From NCBI RefSeq assembly GCF_004796535.1, contig NZ_SPHY01000018.1:1-38285 (forward strand): a stretch of 38,285 nucleotides of DNA, written 5' to 3'. Below, one piece after another: positions 25,791 through 34,453 of this stretch. The notes beneath the pieces were generated by a model. That model saw only the letters and a list, made by a program, of their open reading frames with translations. It ran no database searches and was not told where the DNA came from. The position numbers and the translations under genes are program-made. Position 1 is the stretch's first letter, and each line of letters opens with the position of its first letter. Origin of the DNA: Sphingomonas flavalba. GTDB taxonomy: Bacteria; Pseudomonadota; Alphaproteobacteria; Sphingomonadales; Sphingomonadaceae.

Positions 25791-27035
25791 ATGGCGCGGA
25801 TCGTAATGAAGTTCGGCGGCACGTCCATGGCCGGGATCGAACGGATCAGGAGCGTCGCGGAACGGGTGAAACGCGAAGTCGACGCCGGCAACCAGGTGAT
25901 GGTCGTCGTCTCGGCAATGGCGGGGGAGACCGACCGGCTGGTCGGCTTCTGTCGCGAAGCGTCGACGCTGTACGACCCGCGCGAATATGACGTCGTCGTC
26001 TCGGCGGGCGAGCAGATCACCAGCGGCCTGCTGGCGATCACCCTGCAGGCGATCGGCGTGCCGGCGCGCAGCTGGCTCGGCTGGCAGTTGCCGATCCAGA
26101 CTTCCGACAAGCACGGCAAGGCGCAGATCGACGCGATCGACACCGACGCGCTGGCCGCTTCGCTCGACGGCGGCAGCGTCGCGGTTATCCCCGGTTTCCA
26201 GGGCGTCGCCGATGGCGCACGGGTCACCACCCTCGGCCGTGGCGGGTCGGATACGTCGGCGGTCGCGGTGGCGGCGGCGATCAAGGCGGAACGCTGCGAC
26301 ATCTACACCGACGTCGACGGCGTCTACACCACCGATCCGCGCATCGTGCCGCGCGCGCGCAAGCTGCAGAAGGTGACTTACGAGGAGATGCTGGAGCTGG
26401 CGAGCGTCGGCGCCAAGGTGCTCCAGACCCGTTCGGTCAGCCTGGCGATGAAGGAAAAGGTGCGTGTTCAGGTGCTCTCTTCCTTCGACGACAAGCCCGG
26501 AACAATGATCGTCGGCGACGACGAGATCGAGGATACGACCATGGAAAGCCATCTGATCACCGGCATCGCCTATGCGAAGAACGAGGCGAAGATCACCCTG
26601 ACCCAGGTGCCGGACCGGCCGGGCGCGGTCGCGTCGATCTTCGCGCCGCTCGCCGACGCGGCGATCAACGTCGACATGATCATCCAGAACATCGCCCATT
26701 CGACCGGGTCGACCGACGTCACCTTCACCGTGCCGAGCGCCGATCTCGCCCGCTCGCTCGACGTGCTGGAAAAGGCGCAGGAAGCGATCGGCTACAAGGA
26801 TCTGGTCCACGACACCAAGGTCGCGAAGATCTCGATCGTCGGCGTCGGCATGCGGACCAACGCCGGCGTCGCCTCGACGATGTTCAAGGTGCTGGGCGAA
26901 CGCGGCATCAACATCCAGGCGATCGCCACGTCGGAGATCAAGGTCTCGGTGCTGATCGAGGAAGACTATACCGAACTGGCGGTCCGCGTGCTGCATACCG
27001 CCTACGGCCTCGACGCCGAGGAGGAAACCGTTTGA
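25791..27035 (+). CDS. lysC: Aspartate kinase
   Basis: A 414-residue enzyme that phosphorylates aspartate, the first step to lysine, threonine, methionine and diaminopimelate. KFGGTS is at residues 7-12. GRGGSDTSAVA and the DVDGVYTTDPR segment belong to the amino acid kinase domain. Two C-terminal ACT domains (ITLTQVPDRPGAVASIF and ISIVGVGMRTNAGVAS) would give feedback control by lysine and/or threonine. I chose ATG 25791; a longer open frame from 25617 lacks conserved residues. The TGA overlaps the TTG start of the nitronate monooxygenase gene. Confidence 0.96.
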   Translation: MARIVMKFGGTSMAGIERIRSVAERVKREVDAGNQVMVVVSAMAGETDRLVGFCREASTLYDPREYDVVVSAGEQITSGLLAITLQAIGVPARSWLGWQLPIQTSDKHGKAQIDAIDTDALAASLDGGSVAVIPGFQGVADGARVTTLGRGGSDTSAVAVAAAIKAERCDIYTDVDGVYTTDPRIVPRARKLQKVTYEEMLELASVGAKVLQTRSVSLAMKEKVRVQVLSSFDDKPGTMIVGDDEIEDTTMESHLITGIAYAKNEAKITLTQVPDRPGAVASIFAPLADAAINVDMIIQNIAHSTGSTDVTFTVPSADLARSLDVLEKAQEAIGYKDLVHDTKVAKISIVGVGMRTNAGVASTMFKVLGERGINIQAIATSEIKVSVLIEEDYTELAVRVLHTAYGLDAEEETV

Positions 27036-28054
27036 GCGCGCCCCACCCGGCGCTCAACCGCCTGATGGCGCGGGGCGCCGCCTTCCTGGGGTGCGAGGTG
27101 GCGATCCTCGGCGGCGCGATGTCGTGGGTGTCGGAACGCCATCTGGTTGCCGCCATCTCCAACGCCGGCGGCTTCGGGCTGATCGCCTGCGGGGCGATGA
27201 CGCCCGACCTGCTCGACGCGGAGATCGCCGGGACGAAGGCGCTGACCGACCGCCCGTTCGGCGTCAACCTGATCACCATGCACCCCGATCTGTTCGAACT
27301 GATTGCGGTGTGCGCCAGGCACGGTGTCGGCCATGTCGTGCTTGCCGGCGGCCTGCCCCCGCGCGGCAGTCTGGAGGCGATCCGCGAATCGGGCGCGAAG
27401 GTGGTCTGCTTCGCCCCGGCGCTGGCGATGGCGAAGAAGCTGATCCGTTCCGGCGTCGACGCGCTGGTCATCGAGGGGATGGAGGCCGGCGGCCATATCG
27501 GCCCGGTCGCGACCAGCGTGCTGGCGCAGGAGATCCTGCCGGAAGTGGCGAACGACGTGCCGGTGTTCGTCGCCGGCGGCATCGGCCGGGGCGAGGCGAT
27601 CGCCGCCTATCTCGAAATGGGCGCCGCCGGCGTCCAGCTCGGCAGCCGCTTCGTCTGCGCGACGGAAAGCATCGCCCACCCCAATTTCAAGCGCGCCTTC
27701 ATCCGCGCTTCCGCTCGCGACGCCGTCACCAGCGTGCAGATCGACCCGCGCCTGCCGGTCATCCCGGTGCGCGCGCTGAAGAACGCCTCGACCGAACTGT
27801 TCACCGCCAAGCAGCGCGAGGTCGCCCAGTTGCTCGACGAGGGCAAGGTCGAGATGGCCGAGGCGCAGCTCCAGATCGAACGCTACTGGGCGGGCGCGCT
27901 GCGGCGCGCGGTGATCGACGGTGACGTCGAGCATGGCTCGGTGATGGCCGGCCAGTCGGTCGGCATGGTCAAGGCGGAGGAGCCGGTGGCGACGATCATC
28001 GCCACGCTGGCGGCCGAAGCGGAAGCGGCCCTCGCCCACCGCCACGCCTGCTGA
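27032..28054 (+). CDS. Nitronate monooxygenase (NMO/NPD-type FMN enzyme)
   Basis: A 340-residue TIM-barrel flavoprotein of the 2-nitropropane dioxygenase group. FMN-contact motifs are LGGAMSWVSERHLVAAISNAGG near the N-terminus, FGVNLITMHP, EGMEAGGHIG, and FVAGGIGRGEAIAAYLEMGA. It may oxidise propionate-3-nitronate or related toxins, or act as an FMN enoyl reductase; the substrate is uncertain. The TTG start overlaps the lysC stop (TTGA) and has a strong GAGGAGG site seven bases before it. The family N-terminus matches this start, so coupling with lysC is likely although a metabolic link is not obvious. Confidence 0.88.
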   Translation: MSAPHPALNRLMARGAAFLGCEVAILGGAMSWVSERHLVAAISNAGGFGLIACGAMTPDLLDAEIAGTKALTDRPFGVNLITMHPDLFELIAVCARHGVGHVVLAGGLPPRGSLEAIRESGAKVVCFAPALAMAKKLIRSGVDALVIEGMEAGGHIGPVATSVLAQEILPEVANDVPVFVAGGIGRGEAIAAYLEMGAAGVQLGSRFVCATESIAHPNFKRAFIRASARDAVTSVQIDPRLPVIPVRALKNASTELFTAKQREVAQLLDEGKVEMAEAQLQIERYWAGALRRAVIDGDVEHGSVMAGQSVGMVKAEEPVATIIATLAAEAEAALAHRHAC

Positions 28055-28171
28055 ACGGTGCACCGCCCGGCATGTTTCAGGCCTGGCACACGTCGGAAAA
28101 TTTTACGTTAACCCTGTCCCGTTAGCGGACAGTGCTATGTTAAATACGGAATTTACGGCGTTAGCGTAATC

Positions 28172-28186
28172 TGGCAAGAAGCTTGC
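28172..28186 (+). promoter_or_regulatory. Sigma-54 (RpoN) promoter before the first PEPxxWA-CTERM gene
   Basis: TGGCAAG-AAGC-TTGC matches the -24/-12 consensus TGGCACG-N4-TTGC at all but one position, with GG and GC exactly ten bases apart. Transcription would start near 28198, about 40 bases before the ATG at 28239. PEP-CTERM genes of other bacteria are known to be under RpoN with the PrsK/PrsR pair, which fits. Confidence 0.75.
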
Positions 28187-28238
28187 GTTGCAACCGGAAG
28201 CGATGTCGCCCGTCGGGCGATCTGGGGAGTAAGAGGTT

Positions 28239-29018
28239 ATGGTAAGTGTTCGGACGATCGGTGCGTTGACCGCGGCGGCTACGATGATGGCTGCGACGCC
28301 GGCGATGGCCGAAACCGTGGTTTTCAACTTCCTGACCGCCGGTCAGGGCGGGGGCAAGTATAGCGCGACGGTGGGGGACACGACCGTCAACGTCCGGGTC
28401 AGCGCCTGGACCGCGGCGCTCACCGGCAACCACAAGATTTCGTCGGCGTCGCTGCAGAAGTACGATAAGGGCTTCGGCATCATCACCAGCACCGACAATG
28501 GCGGCCGTGACAATCTCCACACCATCGACAACAACAAGAGCGCGGATTTCATCCTGCTCCAGTTCGACCAGGCGGTGCGCCTCGACACCGGCGTGCTGAA
28601 CGCGTTCTCGGTGCTCGGCGGCCCGGCGGACAACGACGCCTATGTCGGCTTCGCCAACACCGACAAGGCGTGGAACCAGAATTACAATCTGAGCGGCTTC
28701 AGCTACGACGCCCTGTTCGACGGTTACAGCGTCAAGGGCACCGGCTCCAGCGCGCCGATGGCGCTGAACCCGACCGGCGAGTTCGCCAATCTGTGGGTTG
28801 TCGGCGCCGATTTCTTCGGCATCGACTCCATCACCTACAAGGACGGCCGCAAGACCAAGACCAAGGATGTCTACGACGGCTTCAAGCTCAGTTCACTGGT
28901 CGTCACCACCCAGACGGCGGTGCCGGAACCGGCAACCTGGGCGATGATGATCGCCGGCTTCGGTCTGGTGGGCGCGGGTCTGCGCCGGCGTTCGCGCAGC
29001 CGGGTCGCGGTGGCCTGA
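28239..29018 (+). CDS. PEPxxWA-CTERM sorting domain protein
   Basis: A 259-residue exported protein. The signal peptide ends near AMAE (residue 24). A beta-rich middle follows, with NKSADFILLQFDQAV and VLGGPADNDAYVG. The C-terminal sorting signal is VPEPATWAMMIAGFGLVGAG followed by an Arg-rich tail. Such tails are recognised and cut by an exosortase at the inner membrane, and the protein is then released to the surface or matrix, often with exopolysaccharide. The specific role is unknown. A sigma-54 promoter precedes it and a strong terminator follows, so it is a single-gene transcript. Confidence 0.92.
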   Translation: MVSVRTIGALTAAATMMAATPAMAETVVFNFLTAGQGGGKYSATVGDTTVNVRVSAWTAALTGNHKISSASLQKYDKGFGIITSTDNGGRDNLHTIDNNKSADFILLQFDQAVRLDTGVLNAFSVLGGPADNDAYVGFANTDKAWNQNYNLSGFSYDALFDGYSVKGTGSSAPMALNPTGEFANLWVVGADFFGIDSITYKDGRKTKTKDVYDGFKLSSLVVTTQTAVPEPATWAMMIAGFGLVGAGLRRRSRSRVAVA

Positions 29019-29039
29019 TCCAGACACCATTGCCGGCAT

Positions 29040-29079
29040 GAGAAAGCCCGCCTGGAGATCCCTCCAGGCGGGCTTTCTC
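29040..29079. terminator. 18-bp perfect stem-loop after the first PEP-CTERM gene
   Basis: Positions 29040-29057 and 29062-29079 are exact inverted repeats around a 4-base loop. The right arm ends in CTTTCTC. It lies 21 bases after the stop and would end the transcript despite lacking a long T-tract. Confidence 0.8.
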
Positions 29080-29224
29080 GCATGGGTCGCCAAGACCGAA
29101 GCTGCTGCGAGATCGACCGCTTTTGCCGCCGGGAAATCGGCTTTCTTATCAAGGTATCAGGAACTTTAACCTTCGACTGCGCTCCAATGAATGCGTCCCA
29201 TGAGGCGCATTTGGGAGAAGCATC

Positions 29225-30043
29225 ATGATTGCTCTAAAAATGGTCACGGGCCTGATCGCGACAGCCGCGCTCGGGATGGCGACACAGGCAATTGCCGAAA
29301 CGGTCAATATCAACACCGCCCCACCCCTTTTCGGGCCAGTCGTCGGCCCGGTGGGCAACACCGCCATCTTCACTGGCACCGCCAACGGCACCACGATAAG
29401 CGCCCTGGCCAGCGCGTGGTCGGCGACGCGCAATGCCGACGGCAGCCTGACATTCGCATCGTCACGGCTGGTTGGCGGTATACTGGGCCTTGGCGTATTG
29501 TCGGAGGCGGAGGGCGCGGCCGGCAGTTTCAACGGCTTCGGCCGCATGGACAATGCTGACCAGTTCGATTTCATCCTGTTCCAATTCGACCGCGACGTCA
29601 CCATTACGTCTGCGGTAATGAATGCGGGCCGGGTGCTGAACGGCCTGCCCGACAACGAAAGTTCGGTCGGCGCGGTCACGTCGGCGGCGCCCTGGAACAC
29701 CGTGCTCGATCTGTCCGATCCGGCGACATTCGCCGGCCTGTCGATGACCTTCAACGATATCGACGGCCTGATCGACCCAAGCCCCATCGTCCGCACCGAC
29801 GTGCCGTTCCACCTCCCTGGCATGGCTGGTAACGTCTGGATGATCGGCGCCACCCTCAATAACCAGGATATTGTGACTTTCGGCAACGGTTCGACCGAAT
29901 CATTCGATGCCTACTATCTGGCCCGATTGACGGTAAATTCCGTCCCCGAACCAGCAAGCTGGGCGATGATGCTTGCCGGTTTCGGTCTGGTCGGTGCCGG
30001 GATGCGTCGCCGGGCACCGCGCCGGGTGACCTATGCGGGTTGA
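29225..30043 (+). CDS. PEPxxWA-CTERM sorting domain protein, paralogue of the preceding gene
   Basis: A 272-residue exported protein with a signal peptide ending near AIAE (residue 25) and the C-terminal VPEPASWAMMLAGFGLVGAG plus Arg-rich tail. Its middle shares a pattern with the upstream protein (DFILxQFDxxV, VxNAxxVLxGxxDN), so the two are diverged duplicates. Function unknown; an exosortase-processed surface or matrix protein is expected. A GGGAGA site precedes the ATG. Unlike the first copy I see no sigma-54 site upstream, so its control probably differs. A hairpin follows the stop. Confidence 0.91.
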   Translation: MIALKMVTGLIATAALGMATQAIAETVNINTAPPLFGPVVGPVGNTAIFTGTANGTTISALASAWSATRNADGSLTFASSRLVGGILGLGVLSEAEGAAGSFNGFGRMDNADQFDFILFQFDRDVTITSAVMNAGRVLNGLPDNESSVGAVTSAAPWNTVLDLSDPATFAGLSMTFNDIDGLIDPSPIVRTDVPFHLPGMAGNVWMIGATLNNQDIVTFGNGSTESFDAYYLARLTVNSVPEPASWAMMLAGFGLVGAGMRRRAPRRVTYAG

Positions 30044-30059
30044 CCGCACAGCGGTGCGT

Positions 30060-30091
30060 ATCGGGGGCGGGCATAGATGCTCGTCCCCGAT
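30060..30091 (+). terminator. Stem-loop terminator after the second PEP-CTERM gene
   Basis: A 15-bp stem (30060-30074 with 30077-30091) with two G-U pairs and a very short loop, followed by TTCC. It lies 17 bases after the stop and before ptsP. Confidence 0.6.
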
Positions 30092-30146
30092 TTCCGCTTC
30101 GTCGAAGAAGCGAGACGCCGCGCCGTCTGCGTGGTAGCAGCGCCCC

Positions 30147-32423
30147 ATGCCCGTCAGTGCCGCCGCCGCCGCCCGTGAGATTCTGACCCGCCTTCACGAC
30201 GTGATGGCCGCGCGCAGCAATCCGCAGGCCAAGCTGGCGCAGGTCGTCAACATGATCGGCGAGGCGCTGGATAGCGAAGTCTGCTCGATCTACCTGCTGC
30301 GCGACGGGGTGCTCGAACTGTTCGCTACCCGCGGCCTGAAGCAGGAAGCGGTGCACGTCACCAAGCTGGCGTTCGGCGAAGGGCTGGTGGGCTCGATCGC
30401 CGACAATGTCGAAACGCTGAACCTGGACGAGGCGGCCGCTCACCCCGATTTCGCCTATCGCCCGGAAACCGGCGAGGATCTCTATCACAGCTTCGCCGGT
30501 GTCCCGATCGTCCGCCATCAGGAGGCGGTCGGCGTGCTGTGCGTCCAGCACAGCGACCCGCGCCGCTACGATGAGGTCGAGATAGAGGCGCTGCAAACCG
30601 TCGCGATGGTGCTGTCGGAAATGATCGCCAATGCCGGGTTGATCGACGATCACGGCACGGTCAGCGGCCGGGTCAACAGCACCCAGGCGATGCAGCTCAC
30701 CGGCCAGCGCCTGGTAGACGGCATGGCACGCGGCCACGCCGTCTATCACCAGCCGCGCATCCGCATCGAGCACACCGTGGCGGAGGACATCGAGGCCGAA
30801 CGCCACCGCGTTTATTCCGCTTTCGACCGGATGCGCGAACAGATCGAGCGGATGGCGAGCCAGGCCGAATTCGGCGTCGGCGGCGAACATGAGGAAGTGC
30901 TCGCGACCTACAAGATGTTCGCCTACGACGAAGGCTGGAGCCGGCGGATCAACGAGGCGATCGACAGCGGCCTGACCGCCGAGGCGGCGATCGAGCGGGT
31001 CCAGCAGCGCACCCGGATGCGGATGCGGGAGATCGACGATCCGCTGCTCGCCGACCGGATGCACGATCTGGAGGACCTGTCCAACCGGCTGCTGCGCATC
31101 GTCTCCGGCCAGCTCGGCACCGCCGCCCAGCTCGGCCTGCGCCAGGACACGATCCTGATCGCCCGCAACCTCGGCCCCGCGGAACTGCTCGAATACGACC
31201 GCCGCCGGCTGAAAGGCGTGATCCTGGAGGAAGGATCGCTGACCGCCCATGTCACCATCGTCGCACGGGCGATGGGCGTGCCGGTGCTCGGCCGGGTCCG
31301 CAACGTGCGGCGGGTGATCGGCGAAGACGATCTGCTGCTGCTCGATGCCACCAAGAGCACGCTCTACGTCCGCCCGACGCAGACGATGGAGGAAAGCTTC
31401 GACAGCAAGCTGATCCTTGGCCAGAAGCGCCGCGCCGCCTTCGCCGCGATGAAGGGCGAGCCCCCGGTCACCCGCGACGGCACCTATGTCACGCTGATGG
31501 TCAACGCCGGCCTGCGCGACGATGTCGCTGCGCTCGACCTGACCGGGGCCGAGGGCATCGGCCTGTTCCGCACCGAATTCCAGTTCCTGGTTTCAGCGAC
31601 GATGCCGCAGCGCGAGCGCCAGCAGCGGCTGTACCGCGATGTGCTCGACGCCGCCGGCGACCGGCCGGTCACCTTCCGCACCGTCGACATCGGCGGCGAC
31701 AAGGCGCTCCCCTATATGCGCGTCGATTCGGAGGGGCAGGAGGAAAACCCGGCGATGGGCTGGCGGGCGCTGCGCGTCGCGCTGGAACGCGAAGGGCTGA
31801 TGAAGGCGCAGGCCCGCGCGCTGATCGAGGCGGCGGCCGGGCGAACGCTGAACGTCATGTTCCCGCTCGTCTCCGAACCCTGGGAATTCGACGAGGCGCG
31901 CGCGCTGTTCGAGGCGCAGCGCCGCTGGCTGTCCTCGCGCAACCGCAAGCTGCCGGCGGCGATCCGCTACGGCGCGATGCTGGAAGTGCCTGCGCTGGCC
32001 GAGACCCTGGACCTGCTGCTGCCCAGGCTCGACTTCCTGTCGGTCGGCACCAACGACCTGACCCAGTTCCTGTTCGCCGCCGATCGCGCCCACCCGAAGC
32101 TGGCCGAGCGCTACGACTGGCTCAGCCCGGCGATCCTGCGCTTCCTGAAGCGCGTCGTCGATCAGGCCCGCGACGCCGGGGTGCCGACCACGGTCTGCGG
32201 CGAAATGGGTGGCCGCACGCTGGAAGCGATGACACTGATCGGCCTGGGGGTGGAGCGGCTGTCGGTCACCCCGGTCGCGGTTGGTCCGGTCAAGGCGATG
32301 ATCCGCTCGCTCGAACTGGCGCCGCTGCGCAAGATGGTGGAGGAACTGCTGGTCAGTCCGCCGCGCGACTTGCGCGGGCTGCTGGTCGATTGGGCGGCCG
32401 ATCAGGGCGTCGAACTGTCCTGA
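30147..32423 (+). CDS. ptsP: Phosphoenolpyruvate-protein phosphotransferase PtsP (EI-Ntr)
   Basis: A 758-residue first enzyme of the nitrogen PTS. It autophosphorylates from phosphoenolpyruvate and passes the phosphate to NPr. An N-terminal GAF domain (about residues 20-165) senses signals such as glutamine or 2-oxoglutarate in homologues. The PTS I N-terminal domain follows, then the swivelling domain with the active His at residue 368 (GSLTAHVTIVARAMG), then the PEP-binding TIM barrel (EGIGLFRTEFQFL, then VGTNDLTQFLFAADR and VCGEMGG). Nearby gltBD and lysC fit a nitrogen theme. It is preceded by the terminator of the PEP-CTERM gene. Confidence 0.96.
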   Translation: MPVSAAAAAREILTRLHDVMAARSNPQAKLAQVVNMIGEALDSEVCSIYLLRDGVLELFATRGLKQEAVHVTKLAFGEGLVGSIADNVETLNLDEAAAHPDFAYRPETGEDLYHSFAGVPIVRHQEAVGVLCVQHSDPRRYDEVEIEALQTVAMVLSEMIANAGLIDDHGTVSGRVNSTQAMQLTGQRLVDGMARGHAVYHQPRIRIEHTVAEDIEAERHRVYSAFDRMREQIERMASQAEFGVGGEHEEVLATYKMFAYDEGWSRRINEAIDSGLTAEAAIERVQQRTRMRMREIDDPLLADRMHDLEDLSNRLLRIVSGQLGTAAQLGLRQDTILIARNLGPAELLEYDRRRLKGVILEEGSLTAHVTIVARAMGVPVLGRVRNVRRVIGEDDLLLLDATKSTLYVRPTQTMEESFDSKLILGQKRRAAFAAMKGEPPVTRDGTYVTLMVNAGLRDDVAALDLTGAEGIGLFRTEFQFLVSATMPQRERQQRLYRDVLDAAGDRPVTFRTVDIGGDKALPYMRVDSEGQEENPAMGWRALRVALEREGLMKAQARALIEAAAGRTLNVMFPLVSEPWEFDEARALFEAQRRWLSSRNRKLPAAIRYGAMLEVPALAETLDLLLPRLDFLSVGTNDLTQFLFAADRAHPKLAERYDWLSPAILRFLKRVVDQARDAGVPTTVCGEMGGRTLEAMTLIGLGVERLSVTPVAVGPVKAMIRSLELAPLRKMVEELLVSPPRDLRGLLVDWAADQGVELS

Positions 32424-32480
32424 CCCGGGGCCACGCCGGGCGCTTGCGCGAATCCCGCAGGATTCCAGCCCGTTTCCCGG

Positions 32481-32509
32481 TTGACATTGCCGGCCGGGTC
32501 GCGTGTCAT
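32481..32509 (+). promoter_or_regulatory. Candidate sigma-70 promoter of the rodZ-like gene
   Basis: TTGACA at 32481-32486, a 17-base spacer, then TGTCAT at 32504-32509 (four of six -10 bases). It lies 40 bases before the ATG at 32549. TGACA and TGTCA also form an inverted pair. Confidence 0.6.
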
Positions 32510-32548
32510 GCAGGCAACAGGGCGCAGCGTGCTTCCCCGGAAAGAAAC

Positions 32549-33391
32549 ATGGCGGAAAATCCGGCAAACGAAGAAGGCCCGCGCGCGGGCACCGTAGGGG
32601 CGCGGCTCCGCGCCGGTCGCGAAGCGGCCGGGCTGGACATCGCCGACATCGCCGCGCGCACCCGCATTCCCCAGCGCCATCTCGAGGCGCTGGAGGACGA
32701 CCGGCTGGATGCGCTGCCGTCGCCGACCTACAGCATCGGCTTCGCCCGCGCCTATGCCCGCGCCGTCGGGCTGGATGAAGTGGCGATCGCCGCCGACGTC
32801 CGCAACCAGTTGAACGAGGACAATTACGAACGCTCGCAATATGTCGCGTTCGAGCCGGCCGATCCGGCGCGCGTGCCGCCGCGCCTGCTCGCCTGGACGG
32901 CGGCGGTCATCGCGCTGGCGCTGATCATCGGTTATGTGATCTGGCGCACCGAATGGCTGAGCGGCCCGGCGCCGACCGTCTCCACCGCGGTTGCCGAGCC
33001 GGCGGCGGATGCCGCCGCCGCGCCGCCCGCCGACGCCCCCGCCGCCGCGTCGGCACCGCTCACCGGCCCGGTGGTGCTGACCGCCACCGATACCGTCTGG
33101 CTGCGCGTCACCGACGCCACCGGCAAGCGGCTGTTCGAGAAGGAAATGCAGGCCGGCGAACGCTACGACGTGCCAGCCGACGCCAATGCGCCGGTCATCC
33201 GCACCGGCCGGCCGCAGGCGCTGGCGGTGACGATAGGCGGTGTCGCGGTGCCGCCACTCGGTGACGCCGAACAGACGATCGACAATGTCGGGATCAGTGC
33301 CGCCGCACTGGCCGCACGCCCGGCGCCAGCCGCCGCCGTGCCGGTGGCAACGCCGGCACCGGCCCCCTCCGTCACTACGCCCCTACCCTGA
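32549..33391 (+). CDS. rodZ: RodZ-like helix-turn-helix membrane protein
   Basis: A 280-residue protein. A cytoplasmic HTH_25 domain spans about residues 15-75 (GARLRAGREAAGLDIADIAARTRIPQR in outline, then SPTYSIGFARAYARAVGLDE). A single membrane helix is near 112-132. An Ala/Pro-rich linker and a C-terminal DUF4115 domain (VWLRVTDATGKRLFEKEMQAGE, then GVAVPPLG) follow. RodZ links MreB filaments to the membrane and sets rod shape. I chose ATG 32549 because a longer frame from 32390 is unconserved and the candidate promoter would fall inside it. It begins a cluster with cpoB, tilS and ftsH. Confidence 0.86.
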   Translation: MAENPANEEGPRAGTVGARLRAGREAAGLDIADIAARTRIPQRHLEALEDDRLDALPSPTYSIGFARAYARAVGLDEVAIAADVRNQLNEDNYERSQYVAFEPADPARVPPRLLAWTAAVIALALIIGYVIWRTEWLSGPAPTVSTAVAEPAADAAAAPPADAPAAASAPLTGPVVLTATDTVWLRVTDATGKRLFEKEMQAGERYDVPADANAPVIRTGRPQALAVTIGGVAVPPLGDAEQTIDNVGISAAALAARPAPAAAVPVATPAPAPSVTTPLP

Positions 33392-33517
33392 TCCGCCGGC
33401 GCGGCACCGGGCGCCCGCGGGAACCGTTTCGCCGCCGGGGTAGCCATCGCCCTTCGACAAGCGCCGGGTGAATTGGCTATGGCGGCACATCTGCTGGTCA
33501 ATCGCGGAGCCGTTTTG

Positions 33518-34453
33518 ATGCGCCCAAGGCTGCCTTTCCCTGCTTTTCTCCTCGTCCTGCCGCTCGCGGTGACGCTGGCCCTGCCCGCCCCGCTCGCGGC
33601 GCAGGCCGACACGCTGGCGCCGCGTATCAACAAGCTGGAAAAGGAGATGCGCGCCGTCCAGCGCAAGGTCTTCCCCAATGGCGGCACGATCCTCGAGCCG
33701 GAAATCGCCGCGCCGTCCAGCCCCGCCACCGCGCCCGGCGTGCCGGCGACCTCGCCGCTCGCCGACCTGACGGCGCGGGTCAGCGCACTGGAATCGCAAC
33801 TGGCGACGATCACCGGGCAGAATGAGGAGAATGGCTACAAGATCCGTCAGTTGCAGGACCAGCTGGCCAAGCTGACCGCCAACGCCGATGCGCGGCTGAA
33901 GGCACTGGAAGGTCCGGCCGATCCCGCCCCCGCGACCGCGCCCGACGGCGAACCGGTCGCCCCGCCGCCCGTCCGTCCGACGACCCGTCCCGCCCCGGCG
34001 CCGGCCGCCGCGCCCGCCAGCGACAACGCCGCCGTCGCCGCCGTTCAACGCCCCTCTACCGGCAACGAGGCGGAGGACCGCTACATTTACGGCTTCCGCC
34101 TGTGGCAGGCGAAGCTCTATCCGGAGGCGGAGGCTGAACTGAAGGCGGTCGCCACCAAATTCCCGCAGCACCGCCGCGCCAGCTACGCCCAGAACCTGCT
34201 CGGCCGCGCCTATGCCGATCAGGGCAAGCAGGCGCTCGCCTCGGTCGCCTTCTACGACAATTACCAGAAGATGCCGCGCGGCGAGCGGGCGGCGGAAAGC
34301 CTCTATCGCCTCGGCCTGTCGCTGACCGAGCTGAAGAAGCCGGCCGACGCCTGCAAGGCGTTCGATGAGTTCAACGACGTCTACGGCGCCACCGCCGATG
34401 CGGCGTTGAAGGCCGACGTCGCGGCCGGGCGCAAGGCGGCGCGGTGCCGCTAA
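33518..34453 (+). CDS. cpoB: Tol-Pal system coordinator CpoB/YbgF
   Basis: A 311-residue periplasmic protein. The signal peptide ends near LAAQA (residue 29). Coiled-coil stretches are near 33-55 and 75-125 (LTARVSALESQL, KIRQLQDQLAKL). A Pro/Ala-rich linker leads to a C-terminal TPR domain (DRYIYGFRLWQAKLYPEAEAEL, ASYAQNLLGRAYADQGK). CpoB coordinates Tol-Pal constriction with peptidoglycan synthesis at division. ATG 33518 has an upstream CGGAGC site. Its stop overlaps the tilS GTG start by ten bases. Confidence 0.9.
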   Translation: MRPRLPFPAFLLVLPLAVTLALPAPLAAQADTLAPRINKLEKEMRAVQRKVFPNGGTILEPEIAAPSSPATAPGVPATSPLADLTARVSALESQLATITGQNEENGYKIRQLQDQLAKLTANADARLKALEGPADPAPATAPDGEPVAPPPVRPTTRPAPAPAAAPASDNAAVAAVQRPSTGNEAEDRYIYGFRLWQAKLYPEAEAELKAVATKFPQHRRASYAQNLLGRAYADQGKQALASVAFYDNYQKMPRGERAAESLYRLGLSLTELKKPADACKAFDEFNDVYGATADAALKADVAAGRKAARCR

